Source of the DNA: Lachnospiraceae bacterium
GTDB lineage: Bacteria > Bacillota > Clostridia > Lachnospirales > Lachnospiraceae
NCBI GenBank assembly: GCA_910574885.1
Contig: CAJTDD010000019.1
Location: 1-64,000, forward strand
Direction of reading: 5' to 3'
DNA length: 64,000 bases
Every line of letters starts with the position of its first letter. The stretch's first letter is position 1. A program made the position numbers and the translations under genes. Positions 8,769 through 16,757 of this stretch are shown here, one piece after another. Under the pieces are notes generated by a model. That model was not told the origin of the DNA. It saw only the letters and a program-made list of their open reading frames with translations, and searched no databases.

Positions 8769-9386
8769 TCACCTGATATTTTCCGGGGAAAAATCTTCAT
8801 AATCAATCTCACAGCGCTCAAATGCATTGATGACGTGAGTCTCCTGATATACGTCATACCGTTTATGCTTCCTGCCATAGGACATATGCACATGCCCATG
8901 GAGAAAAAATTTCGGCTTATACTTCTCAAGAAGCGTCCGGAACACCTGAAACCCCTGATGGGGCAGATCCATCCCGTCATTGAGCTGGTACGCCGGCGCA
9001 TGAGTCACCAGAATATCGAACCCCCCATGCCTGAACAACTGAAACCAAAGCTTCCGCACCCGGTTCTTCATCTGCCACTCCGTATACTGGAATTCCCCGG
9101 GGCGGTATCGCATAGACCCTCCAAGCCCAAGGATACGCACCCCCTGATGGACATAAATCTTATCATCAATGCAAATGCACCCGTCCGGCGGAATCTGCTG
9201 GTATTTCTCATCGTGGTTCCCGTGTACATACAGGATCGGCACGGACGTAAAAGTCGCCAGGAAAGAAAGATATCTCGGGTCAAGGTCGCCGCAGGAAATA
9301 ATCAAATCGATTCCCGCAAGCTTACTCTTCTCAAAATAATCCCATAGATAGGCAGACTCTTCGTCCGCAATCGCAAGTATCTTCAT
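8769..9386 (-). CDS. calcineurin-like metallophosphoesterase
   Basis: A 205-residue metallophosphoesterase. Visible motifs are GD at 33-34, GNHDE at 56-60, THAP at 128-131 and GHVH at 164-167. The usual first motif D-x-H is degenerate: the matching place reads AIADEES (residues 5-11), with D8 but no following His, so the two-metal site may be altered. It is cytoplasmic as far as can be seen. It starts 9 bases after the BMP gene and ends 18 bases before cls, so the three are very likely one operon. Possible substrates include nucleotides or phospholipid head groups; this is not decided by sequence. Confidence 0.88.
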   Translation of the reverse strand: MKILAIADEESAYLWDYFEKSKLAGIDLIISCGDLDPRYLSFLATFTSVPILYVHGNHDEKYQQIPPDGCICIDDKIYVHQGVRILGLGGSMRYRPGEFQYTEWQMKNRVRKLWFQLFRHGGFDILVTHAPAYQLNDGMDLPHQGFQVFRTLLEKYKPKFFLHGHVHMSYGRKHKRYDVYQETHVINAFERCEIDYEDFSPENIR

Positions 9387-9395
9387 ATAACCATT

Positions 9396-11306
9396 CTAAC
9401 CCTTCTTATTCTCGATTCCCTGCTGTGAGACAACAGGTTTGGACTGTTCCTTCAACTCTTCCTCTTTCGGGATGCTTCCAATCACATTTTCCGCCAGCCA
9501 GTCCATGGTGACAATCTCCTCCGGCGACAGTTCCTTCGACGGATCGTCCTGCACGATTCCCTCCTGGGAGTACAGGACGCCAGAAAACGGATTGAACTGC
9601 CCGGAGCTAATCGTCTCCCGCAGCACCTCGATCAGCCGTTTCGTCCCAATCGGAAGATTCTGGGAACATACCACATCCACCACGCCCGCAGACATTCCCC
9701 ACCAATAATTGATCGCCTTCTTCGAGGTCGGGTCGTCGTCATATTTCCATGTGCCGTCCATGACAGCCCGGATCATCTGTTCATAAAATTTCCCCCAGTG
9801 CCAAATGGGCATGGCAAGATTCCTGGCAATCTCCCCCTCCAGGTGATAGATCCCGAAAAATCTGGAACCTTCCTCAGGGATTACCATATCCTTACCGGAA
9901 ATACAGTCTACCTCCATCTTCAGCACATTTTCCATCACATCCGTATCCTTCTTTGCCGTCCATTCCAGGAAGACCTGCGCCCTTGGGTTAATCATCTTCG
10001 CCCCCAGCGCAAATGCATTGATATTCGCAATGGAACCGTAAATCGGATAATCCGCAATATACGCCATCCGGTTATGGTCTGCCATGGCGCCCGCAATCGC
10101 TCCCATCAGGAATTTTGCTTCATGCATACGGGCATAGTAAGTACGGATATACCGGTGGGAAGTATTGACCGAACAGTTCAGGATACGCACATCCGGATGA
10201 GCAATCGCCGCCTTCACGCTTGCCTGTACAAAGGAGGGCGTGGTGGTAAATATAATGTCGCACCCGTCTGCAATCGCCTCTTCGATACGCTCCTCCACAT
10301 TGTCCAGCGTGACATTCTCGTAATAAACCGTGGTGACTTCCTCCGGGAAGGTCTGTTCCAGATGGAGGCGTCCAAGCTCATGGGCATAAGTCCACGCTGA
10401 CGAACCCGGCGTCTTCTCATAGATAAACGCCACCTTGAGCCTTGAAAGGCCAAAGGGCAGGAGCAGGCTCAAAAGTGACTTCTTCTCCGTGTTGGGATTC
10501 ATTTTCAAATCCACGTCCCCGTCCTCCTCTAGAAGAGAGAACTCCTCCCAGGACTTCTCTACCAGTTCTTTCAGCTCCTTGGTAGTCATATCGTCTATCT
10601 TTTTATAACCGTACAGCTGAATAAACGCAAGGAACGCATCCCCTACCGTCACCTCAAGTTTCCCCTTGTCCTGCGCGGTATATTCTGCCATAAATCTCCG
10701 GTAAATAGAGCTGAACTCAAGCCTCTCGTCATCGTCCCACTCCTCATCCGATCCTTTCCCCACTGCCTCAATGAGTTTCTTGAAACTTCCCTCCTCGGAA
10801 AACCAGATATAATTAATCTTTGTCAGCTCATAAAAATCCAGGAATTCAAAATAAATCCGATTCTCCTTATCGTTGGTCCTCTTCGGCACGATCCGGGTCA
10901 CGATGCCGGGCACTGACACCACACCATAGTATTTCATGACGCTGACACGTTTATTCCCCTCCAAAACGTAGAACTTGTTCATGTATTCATACGCCTTTAT
11001 CGGCTCACGGATTCCTTCCTTCTCGTGGCTGCTGCTAAGCTTCGCCCATTTCATGGCAAATTCAGACGTCTCCTTTAGAATTGGCATGAAGTTTGCCGCA
11101 AATGCATTGCTCCTCCCGCCGGTCTTGGTTCCCACAATCTGGTCGATTGGAATCTGGACCAGCCCTAAAGGTACTTCTGAAAACGTACCCTTGGTAGGGA
11201 TAATATCGTCTAATACTTCCAGTGTAGGCAGCTGCCCATGGAGCATCCGCGACTGGTAATTTTTCTTTCCAAGCTTATATGCTTTCGCATAATCGGTCAA
11301 TGACAT
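9396..11306 (-). CDS. ParB-like domain fused to a BMP/PnrA-type nucleoside-binding domain
   Basis: A 636-residue soluble protein with no signal peptide or lipobox. An N-terminal region (about 45-140) resembles the ParB/sulfiredoxin-like fold, with IREPIKAYEY followed by YVLEGNKRVSVMKYYG at 113-128. A charged helical linker follows, and from about 291 (KVAFIYEKTPGSSAW) there is a periplasmic-binding fold of the BMP/PnrA family, which normally binds purine nucleosides outside the cell for ABC import. No ABC genes are near. The frame is open to 11381, but the ATG at 11306 has AAGGAGG five bases upstream. It heads an operon with the phosphoesterase and cls. I infer an intracellular ligand sensor; annotation as a transporter component would be misleading. 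Confidence 0.8.
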   Translation of the reverse strand: MSLTDYAKAYKLGKKNYQSRMLHGQLPTLEVLDDIIPTKGTFSEVPLGLVQIPIDQIVGTKTGGRSNAFAANFMPILKETSEFAMKWAKLSSSHEKEGIREPIKAYEYMNKFYVLEGNKRVSVMKYYGVVSVPGIVTRIVPKRTNDKENRIYFEFLDFYELTKINYIWFSEEGSFKKLIEAVGKGSDEEWDDDERLEFSSIYRRFMAEYTAQDKGKLEVTVGDAFLAFIQLYGYKKIDDMTTKELKELVEKSWEEFSLLEEDGDVDLKMNPNTEKKSLLSLLLPFGLSRLKVAFIYEKTPGSSAWTYAHELGRLHLEQTFPEEVTTVYYENVTLDNVEERIEEAIADGCDIIFTTTPSFVQASVKAAIAHPDVRILNCSVNTSHRYIRTYYARMHEAKFLMGAIAGAMADHNRMAYIADYPIYGSIANINAFALGAKMINPRAQVFLEWTAKKDTDVMENVLKMEVDCISGKDMVIPEEGSRFFGIYHLEGEIARNLAMPIWHWGKFYEQMIRAVMDGTWKYDDDPTSKKAINYWWGMSAGVVDVVCSQNLPIGTKRLIEVLRETISSGQFNPFSGVLYSQEGIVQDDPSKELSPEEIVTMDWLAENVIGSIPKEEELKEQSKPVVSQQGIENKKG

Positions 11307-11332
11307 AATTTCCTCCTTAAAATCAATTAAGA

Positions 11333-11382
11333 CTTGCTTACATTCCAACCTATTATATACCAAGTAATGGAATGTCAGCAAG
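11333..11382. promoter_or_regulatory. 15-bp inverted repeat around the BMP-operon promoter
   Basis: CTTGCTTACATTCCA (11333-11347) and TGGAATGTCAGCAAG (11368-11382) are inverted copies with one mismatch, separated by 20 bases. The loop holds the minus-strand -10 TATAAT (11352-11357); the upstream arm covers the -35 TTGCTG (11376-11381, 18-base spacer) and the downstream arm covers the start of the transcript. The layout is that of an operator for a dimeric repressor. Confidence 0.7.
11352..11381 (-). promoter_or_regulatory. promoter of the BMP-phosphoesterase-cls operon
   Basis: Minus-strand TTGCTG and TATAAT with an 18-base spacer, about 45 bases upstream of the ATG at 11306. Confidence 0.55.
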
Positions 11383-11450
11383 CCTTACATGCCTTTCTTC
11401 ATAAAACTTTCTTCATAACACTTTGTAAATTCATTCTTCAAAGCATAGAA

Positions 11451-11975
11451 TTACAATTTCTTCTCGAATCCGATGCGAAGCGCGCCGTCTTCACATCCGC
11501 CCGCAAGCCGGATTTCGCCGCAAGCCTCAAAACCCGCTTTTCCTAACGCCTTCTGCATGGGAAGGTTTCCCGGATGGGTGTCAATCCTGACTGCCTCAAA
11601 ACCCGCAATCTTTGCCAGTTCAAAGCCGTATGCGAACATCCTGCCCGCAATCCCCTTTCCTTTACATCCGTCGGCAACACATACCCTGTGCATCGAGGCA
11701 TACGCACCGTCGGTCAGCCATCTTCCGTCTATCACGTCATAGGATGGATCTGGCGTATTCTGAAACGCAAACATTCCCAGAATCTCGCCCTCCTCCACTG
11801 CCAGATAGGCGCAGCCTTCCTGAATATCCGTAAGCCATACCTCTCTGCTTGGATACCCTTGCTGCCACTGGTCAAGCCCAAGGTCCTTGAGCTGCCTTTT
11901 TGCCTGGTCTGTAATCTCACACATCCTGTCAATGTGCTCTAACGAAGCCACTATGAACTCCATATTCGTACTCAT
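11451..11975 (-). CDS. GNAT-family N-acetyltransferase
   Basis: A 174-residue GNAT acetyltransferase. The acetyl-CoA loop CKGKGIAG is at 104-111, preceded by the typical beta-4 strand (ASMHRVCVADG) and followed by the Y/F-rich C-terminal half. The acceptor is not predictable. It begins 25 bases after the copA stop and probably belongs to the csoR-copA transcript, though a functional link to copper is not evident. Confidence 0.9.
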   Translation of the reverse strand: MSTNMEFIVASLEHIDRMCEITDQAKRQLKDLGLDQWQQGYPSREVWLTDIQEGCAYLAVEEGEILGMFAFQNTPDPSYDVIDGRWLTDGAYASMHRVCVADGCKGKGIAGRMFAYGFELAKIAGFEAVRIDTHPGNLPMQKALGKAGFEACGEIRLAGGCEDGALRIGFEKKL

Positions 11976-12000
11976 TTCCTTTCGTCCGGCGATTCCTCGC

Positions 12001-12210
12001 TTATTCGATTCCTGTCACCTGATAATCCTGGTCTTCTACTGTCTTTTTCAGCACATCGTCCGCAACATCGGCATTCAGGGTCACTACTGCTGTTCCTGCT
12101 TCATGGCTTACCAAAGCCTCGTCTACCTGCGCAAGGGCCTCTAAGCACTTCTTCACTCTTGCCTCACAGTGTCCGCACATCATACCTTCGATTTTCATTG
12201 TTTTTGTCAT
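12001..12210 (-). CDS. possible independent CopZ-like copper chaperone from an internal start
   Basis: Within copA, in the same frame, an ATG at 12210 is preceded by AAGGAGG with an 8-base gap, an ideal ribosome site. Translation from it would give 69 residues starting MTKTMKIEGMMCGHC, a complete heavy-metal-associated domain with the copper pair C12 and C15, the size of free CopZ chaperones. The preceding codons encode a Lys/Glu linker. So both a CopA-CopZ fusion and a free CopZ could be made from one gene. This is seen in the sequence; actual use of the start is inferred. Confidence 0.5.
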   Translation of the reverse strand: MTKTMKIEGMMCGHCEARVKKCLEALAQVDEALVSHEAGTAVVTLNADVADDVLKKTVEDQDYQVTGIE

Positions 12211-14646
12211 CTTTTTTTCCTCCTTTTTTTCATTTCCTTTTTTCTGTCCCTGCACGCTCCCATATTCTTCGGATTTAGCGGAAATATCCGCTTCATTCCG
12301 TAATGCCTTGTCCTTCGATGCATCGTGCATCCTGAACCAGTTCAGACGCAATGCATTCGTTACCACACAGAAACTAGACAGGCTCATAGCCGCCGCGCCG
12401 AACATCGGGTTCAGTTTCCAGCCAAGCAGCGGATACCATATCCCTGCCGCAAGCGGGATTCCAATCACATTATAGAAAAATGCCCAGAACAAGTTTTCAT
12501 GAATATTGCGAAGCGTCGCACGGCTTAAACGGATTGCCGCCGGGACGTCGCTTAGGCGGCTCTTCATCAGCACAACGTCCGCTGCATCAATGGCGATATC
12601 CGTTCCTGCTCCGATGGCAATACCCATATCCGCCCTCGTAAGCGCCGGCGCATCGTTGATGCCGTCTCCCACCATGGCCGTCTTTCCTTTTTCTTTCAGC
12701 TTACGGATTACCTGCTCCTTCCCGGAAGGCAGTACGCCGGCAATGACCTCGTCAACCCCCGCCTGCCGTCCGATTGCCTGAGCCGTCCTCTCGTTATCCC
12801 CGGTCAGCATGACTACATGGATTCCCATATTCTGCAGCTCTTTTACCGCTTTCGGGCTGTCTTCCTTGATTACGTCCGCCACGGCGATAATCCCCATCAG
12901 GCGTCCGTTTTTCCCAAAGAACAGCGGCGTCTTGCCCTCCTCGGAAAGCCGGGCGGCTCTTTGCTTCATCTCTTCTGACACATCCATACTTTCACTGATG
13001 AAAGCCAGATTCCCTCCGGTCAGCAAATCACCCTCCAGCGCTCCCCGCAGTCCATTTCCCGGCACAGCCTGGAAGTCATCCACTTCAAGCCCGGACTCTT
13101 CTTTGCCGTCCTTTGGCGAAGCCAGCCCTCTCTCCTTCGCAAGACCCAGAATCGCCTTGGCCAGCGGATGCTCGCTCTTTCGCTCCAGTGCGTAAGCCAA
13201 CCGAAGCAGCTCGTCTTCCGTCACTTCAAAATCATCCCCTGCCCCCACATCCTTCATGGAATGTCTGGCAGGAATCATATCCGTGACCTTTGGCTCCCCG
13301 CTGGTAATGGTTCCCGTCTTATCCAGCGCAACAATCTGCATCTTACCTGTTTCTTCCAGAGACACGGCTGTCTTAAACATAATCCCATTCTTCGCCCCCA
13401 TCCCATTGCCGACCATAATCGCAACCGGGGTTGCAAGCCCAAGGGCACAAGGGCAGCTAATCACCAATACGGAAATTCCCCGGGCCAGTGCAAACCCTAT
13501 GTCCTGCCCTGCCGCAAGCCACACAAGAATCGTAACTACAGCAATACCGATGACCGCCGGGACAAACACTCCCGACACCCGGTCTGCAATCTTGGCAATC
13601 GGCGCTTTTGTAGCCGCCGCGTCACTGACCATCTGGATAATCTGGGAAAGGGTCGTATCCTCCCCGACTCTGGTTGCCTCGCACCTAAGGAAACCAGACT
13701 GATTCAGCGTCGCCGCAGACACCTGGCTTCCTGCCTCTTTATCTACCGGGATACTCTCGCCGGTCAGGGCAGACTCATTGACCGCGCTGCTTCCTTCCAG
13801 AACCACGCCGTCCACAGGGATATTCTCCCCCGGCCTTACCACAAACACATCCCCTTTTAACACCTGACGGATGGGAACTTCTTGTTCCATACCGTCCCGG
13901 ACGACTACCGCCGTCTTAGGAGCCAGCTTCATCAGGCTTTTCAGCGCATCCGTCGTCCTTCCCTTAGAACGTGCCTCTAACATTTTCCCGACGGTAATCA
14001 GCGTCAGTATCATAGCCGCCGACTCGAAATAAAATTCATGCATCAGGGACATAACCTGCTCCATATCCATATGCATCTGGGCATCCGTCATGGCGAATAA
14101 AGCGTATGTGCTGTACACATAGGACGCCCCCGCCCCCAGAGCCACCAGCGTATCCATGTTGGGCGCGCGATGCCAGAGGCTTTTAAACCCGCTGACGAAA
14201 AACTTCTGGTTGACAATCATGACCGCTGTTGTGAACAGCAGTTGAATCAACCCCATTGCCACATGGTTTCCTGCAAGAAATCCTGGTACAGGCCAGTTCC
14301 ACATCATATGCCCCATGGAAACATACATCAGCGGTATCAGGAAACAAAGAGAGGCAATGAGCCTTCGCTTCAGAATTGGGGTTTCCGTATCTTTCAGTAT
14401 CCCCGCATCCATCGCCTCGCCGCCTGAAGCTTCCTCTGCGCCGCCTGACGATTTCTGCGCGGCGCCGTATCCTGCCGCCTCCACGGCTTCAATCACCTTT
14501 GCGGCGGGGACGTCGCCCTCCACGCCCATGGAATTTGTCAGAAGGCTTACCGAGCAGGACGTCACGCCGTCAAGCTTCGAGACGGCCTTTTCCACACGGG
14601 CGCTGCACGCCGCACAGCTCATGCCTGTTACCGTATATTGCTCCAT
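12001..14646 (-). CDS. copA: copper-exporting P1B-type ATPase with C-terminal CopZ-like domain
   Basis: CopA pumps Cu(I) out of the cell using ATP. The 881-residue protein has an N-terminal metal domain (GMSCAAC, C11 and C14), transmembrane helices, the TGES actuator loop at 295-298, the intramembrane CPC at 398-400, the phosphorylation site DKTGT at 442-446, the HP pair at 493-494 and MVGDGIND at 658-665. Unusually, a Lys/Glu-rich linker then leads into a second metal domain with GMMCGHC near 822-827. Typical CopA ends before that linker. The linker contains a strong ribosome site and an in-frame ATG (12210). It follows csoR, with a CsoR-type palindrome just upstream. Confidence 0.96.
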   Translation of the reverse strand: MEQYTVTGMSCAACSARVEKAVSKLDGVTSCSVSLLTNSMGVEGDVPAAKVIEAVEAAGYGAAQKSSGGAEEASGGEAMDAGILKDTETPILKRRLIASLCFLIPLMYVSMGHMMWNWPVPGFLAGNHVAMGLIQLLFTTAVMIVNQKFFVSGFKSLWHRAPNMDTLVALGAGASYVYSTYALFAMTDAQMHMDMEQVMSLMHEFYFESAAMILTLITVGKMLEARSKGRTTDALKSLMKLAPKTAVVVRDGMEQEVPIRQVLKGDVFVVRPGENIPVDGVVLEGSSAVNESALTGESIPVDKEAGSQVSAATLNQSGFLRCEATRVGEDTTLSQIIQMVSDAAATKAPIAKIADRVSGVFVPAVIGIAVVTILVWLAAGQDIGFALARGISVLVISCPCALGLATPVAIMVGNGMGAKNGIMFKTAVSLEETGKMQIVALDKTGTITSGEPKVTDMIPARHSMKDVGAGDDFEVTEDELLRLAYALERKSEHPLAKAILGLAKERGLASPKDGKEESGLEVDDFQAVPGNGLRGALEGDLLTGGNLAFISESMDVSEEMKQRAARLSEEGKTPLFFGKNGRLMGIIAVADVIKEDSPKAVKELQNMGIHVVMLTGDNERTAQAIGRQAGVDEVIAGVLPSGKEQVIRKLKEKGKTAMVGDGINDAPALTRADMGIAIGAGTDIAIDAADVVLMKSRLSDVPAAIRLSRATLRNIHENLFWAFFYNVIGIPLAAGIWYPLLGWKLNPMFGAAAMSLSSFCVVTNALRLNWFRMHDASKDKALRNEADISAKSEEYGSVQGQKKGNEKKEEKKMTKTMKIEGMMCGHCEARVKKCLEALAQVDEALVSHEAGTAVVTLNADVADDVLKKTVEDQDYQVTGIE

Positions 14647-14683
14647 CGAATATCCCTCCTATCTTGCCGATATAACTTCTAAA

Positions 14684-14700
14684 ATACCATACAGGGGTAT
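14684..14700. promoter_or_regulatory. CsoR-type operator before copA
   Basis: ATACC (14684-14688) and GGTAT (14696-14700) flank a CATACAG-type core, a weaker copy of the palindrome in the csoR promoter. It overlaps the end of csoR and lies 38 bases before the copA ATG. Confidence 0.5.
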
Positions 14701-15002
14701 CATCTCATCATCTTCTGTAATGTTGCCACTAACTCATCTACCGTCTCATCCTTCCCATTACGGATATCCTCGGTTACACAGGTGCGGATATGGTTCGTAA
14801 GCAGAACCCGGTTGAAACTGTTGAGCGCCGCATTCACAGCCGACACCTGAATCAGGATATCCGGGCAGTACGCGCCATTCTCCACCATCTTCTTCAATCC
14901 CCGCACCTGTCCTTCAATCCGGCTTAGACGGTTGAGCAGATCCTTGTATTCTTTTTCTGAACGTTCCTTTGTCTTATGACAGCATTCCTGTCTTTCATCC
15001 AT
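14700..15002 (-). CDS. csoR: CsoR-family copper-sensing repressor
   Basis: A 100-residue all-helical CsoR-type repressor that leaves DNA on binding Cu(I). The metal ligands C46 (AYCPDIL), H71 and C75 (NHIRTC) form the family's C-H-C set. The open frame begins at a TTG (15023), but the ATG at 15002 has GAGGTG 7 bases upstream and gives MDERQECCHK. It lies directly upstream of copA, with matching palindromes in front of both genes, so it very likely represses itself and copA. Confidence 0.95.
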   Translation of the reverse strand: MDERQECCHKTKERSEKEYKDLLNRLSRIEGQVRGLKKMVENGAYCPDILIQVSAVNAALNSFNRVLLTNHIRTCVTEDIRNGKDETVDELVATLQKMMR

Positions 15003-15027
15003 ATGCCTGCACCTCATTTCCAAATAT

Positions 15028-15056
15028 ATTATATACCCCTACAGGGTATAATGCAA
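15028..15056 (-). promoter_or_regulatory. csoR promoter overlapped by a perfect CsoR-type palindrome
   Basis: Minus-strand TTGCAT (15051-15056) and TATAAT (15028-15033) are 17 bases apart. The spacer is filled by TATACCC-N5-GGGTATA (15032-15050), a perfect 7-bp inverted repeat of the G/C-rich kind bound by CsoR. The promoter overlaps the last codons of trmO. Confidence 0.75.
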
Positions 15057-15769
15057 GAGGAATTTTCTCCTTTGCGGCTCATTTTGATTTCACACACCCT
15101 CAGCACATTTCCAGCCACCTGGAAACGTACCTCCATTCCCGCATATTCCATCCCATAGACCCGCTCGGAATCATCCTGATAAGACGGTCTTGGATCTTGC
15201 GCCAATATCTGCGCCAGAACCTCCCTATGCTCTTGCGGCACTATTTTCATCCACACCTTTGGAATCTCCACAGAAAGCCCATATCCCTTCATACGCTCCG
15301 CAAATCCCCCTGACGCTTCCTCGCAGCAGTCCACATAAGGAAGATAGGGTTTCACATCATAGATAGGCGTTCCATCCATCAGGTCTGCTCCCCGTACATG
15401 TAAGACAATCCCTTTCCCTTCCCGTTTCTCTATCCGCTCAAGCTCCACACAGGACAACCCCAGCGGGTTCGGGCGAAACGGAGAACGGGTGGCAAATACT
15501 CCCACACGTTGATTACCGCCAAGCCTTGGCGGTCTTACAGTGGGACTCCATTCTTCCCGGATACATTTCGAGAACCCCCAGACCAGCCATATATGGGAAA
15601 ACTCTTCCAATCCCCGAAACGCCTCCGGATTGCGGTACTTAGGTTCAAACAGAATCTCTGCCTTCGTATCCGCAAGCCCGCTCTGCCTTGGAATCCCGAA
15701 TTTTGCCGGAAAATCCGAACGAATATGTGCAATCACTTCCAATGTCAATTTATCCTCAATTGTTCCCAT
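15029..15769 (-). CDS. trmO: tRNA (N6-threonylcarbamoyladenosine37-N6)-methyltransferase
   Basis: TrmO methylates t6A at position 37 of certain tRNAs using S-adenosylmethionine. The 246-residue sequence contains the family block TRSPFRPNPLGLS and the conserved GADLMDGTPIYDVKPYLPY-type region. Its ATG at 15769 shares one base with the nfo stop (TGATG), so it is translationally coupled to nfo. Its 3' end contains the csoR promoter and operator. Confidence 0.93.
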   Translation of the reverse strand: MGTIEDKLTLEVIAHIRSDFPAKFGIPRQSGLADTKAEILFEPKYRNPEAFRGLEEFSHIWLVWGFSKCIREEWSPTVRPPRLGGNQRVGVFATRSPFRPNPLGLSCVELERIEKREGKGIVLHVRGADLMDGTPIYDVKPYLPYVDCCEEASGGFAERMKGYGLSVEIPKVWMKIVPQEHREVLAQILAQDPRPSYQDDSERVYGMEYAGMEVRFQVAGNVLRVCEIKMSRKGENSSCIIPCRGI

Positions 15770-16602
15770 CAATTCCCCAACCTCTCACAAATCATCCGAA
15801 TCTCATCCTTATGCCCCTCATCGTCAAGGGGAGTTTCCAGATAAAAAGGCAAATCCTTTAGCACAGGATGGCGCAAGACGCCAAGCAGCGCTTCCATGCC
15901 AATCTCTCCTCCCCCAACCACCGCATGCCTGTCCTTATGGGATTCAAAAGGCATCATACTGTCGTTGAGATGCACGGCCTTCAGCAGTTCTAATCCAAGC
16001 ACGCAGTCAAACTCAGCAAGCACACCGTCCAAATCATTGACGATATCATATCCTGCCGCAAACACATGGCAGGTATCCAGACAGATGCCAATCCTCTCTG
16101 GATGCGCTGCATTGTCCCGGATTTCCCTCAGATGCTCAAATCTTGCGCCAATCTCTGTCCCCTTTCCCGTCATGGTTTCCAGAAGGACCGTAATCCTCTC
16201 ATTCCCTGTAATCGCCTGGTCAAGGCCACGGATAATATTTTGGATTCCTTTCTCCACCCCAATTCCGGTATGGCTTCCCGGATGGAAGACCAGATATTCT
16301 ATACCCAGGTCATCCATCCTCGCCACGTCCTCCCGGATTGCCGTACATGCGAACTCATACACCCGCTGCTGGGCGCTTGCAAGATTCATGGTATATGGCG
16401 CGTGGGCCAGAAGCGCGCCGAACTGATGCTCCCTACGAATCTTCTGGAACTTTTCCACCTCTTCTTCTGTGTATACTTTGAAATTCGATCCCCTTGGATT
16501 CCGGCTGAATATCTGCATAGTATTCGCTTCCATCCATACCACATTTTCGGCTGTTTTCGCCAATCCCTTGGCAATCGACATATGCGTACCAATCGTTAAC
16601 AT
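15769..16602 (-). CDS. nfo: deoxyribonuclease IV (AP endonuclease)
   Basis: A 277-residue endonuclease IV that cuts at abasic sites using three zinc ions. Visible zinc-ligand motifs include [40 protein letters not shown] and [12 protein letters not shown]. The length is typical for the family. AAGGAG lies shortly before the ATG. It overlaps trmO at its end. Confidence 0.97.
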   Translation of the reverse strand: MLTIGTHMSIAKGLAKTAENVVWMEANTMQIFSRNPRGSNFKVYTEEEVEKFQKIRREHQFGALLAHAPYTMNLASAQQRVYEFACTAIREDVARMDDLGIEYLVFHPGSHTGIGVEKGIQNIIRGLDQAITGNERITVLLETMTGKGTEIGARFEHLREIRDNAAHPERIGICLDTCHVFAAGYDIVNDLDGVLAEFDCVLGLELLKAVHLNDSMMPFESHKDRHAVVGGGEIGMEALLGVLRHPVLKDLPFYLETPLDDEGHKDEIRMICERLGN

Positions 16603-16691
16603 ATTTTCTCCTTCTTCTTAAAAACATTTAATTTTTTCTCCGCAACTAACATTATACGTATTTCCGAAAACAATACAATAGCTTATATAAC

Positions 16692-16732
16692 AAAAAGAGG
16701 CTACCAGGAAATACAGCGTTTCCCAGTAACCC
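16692..16732 (-). terminator. rho-independent terminator of the chemoreceptor gene
   Basis: On the minus strand GGTTACTGGGAAA pairs with TTTCCTGGTAGCC around a 7-base loop, followed by TCTTTTTG. It lies about 25 bases past the chemoreceptor stop. Confidence 0.8.
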
Positions 16733-16757
16733 CAATTCCTACTACTCTATTCAACTA

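Noticed and set aside
12210-12240. Programmed frameshift in copA
   Set aside because: The long frame continues without a break into the CopZ domain, so no shift is needed; internal initiation explains a short product more simply.
13168-13860. Plus-strand open frame of 230 codons
   Set aside because: Antisense to the conserved core of copA; Arg/His-rich shadow translation.
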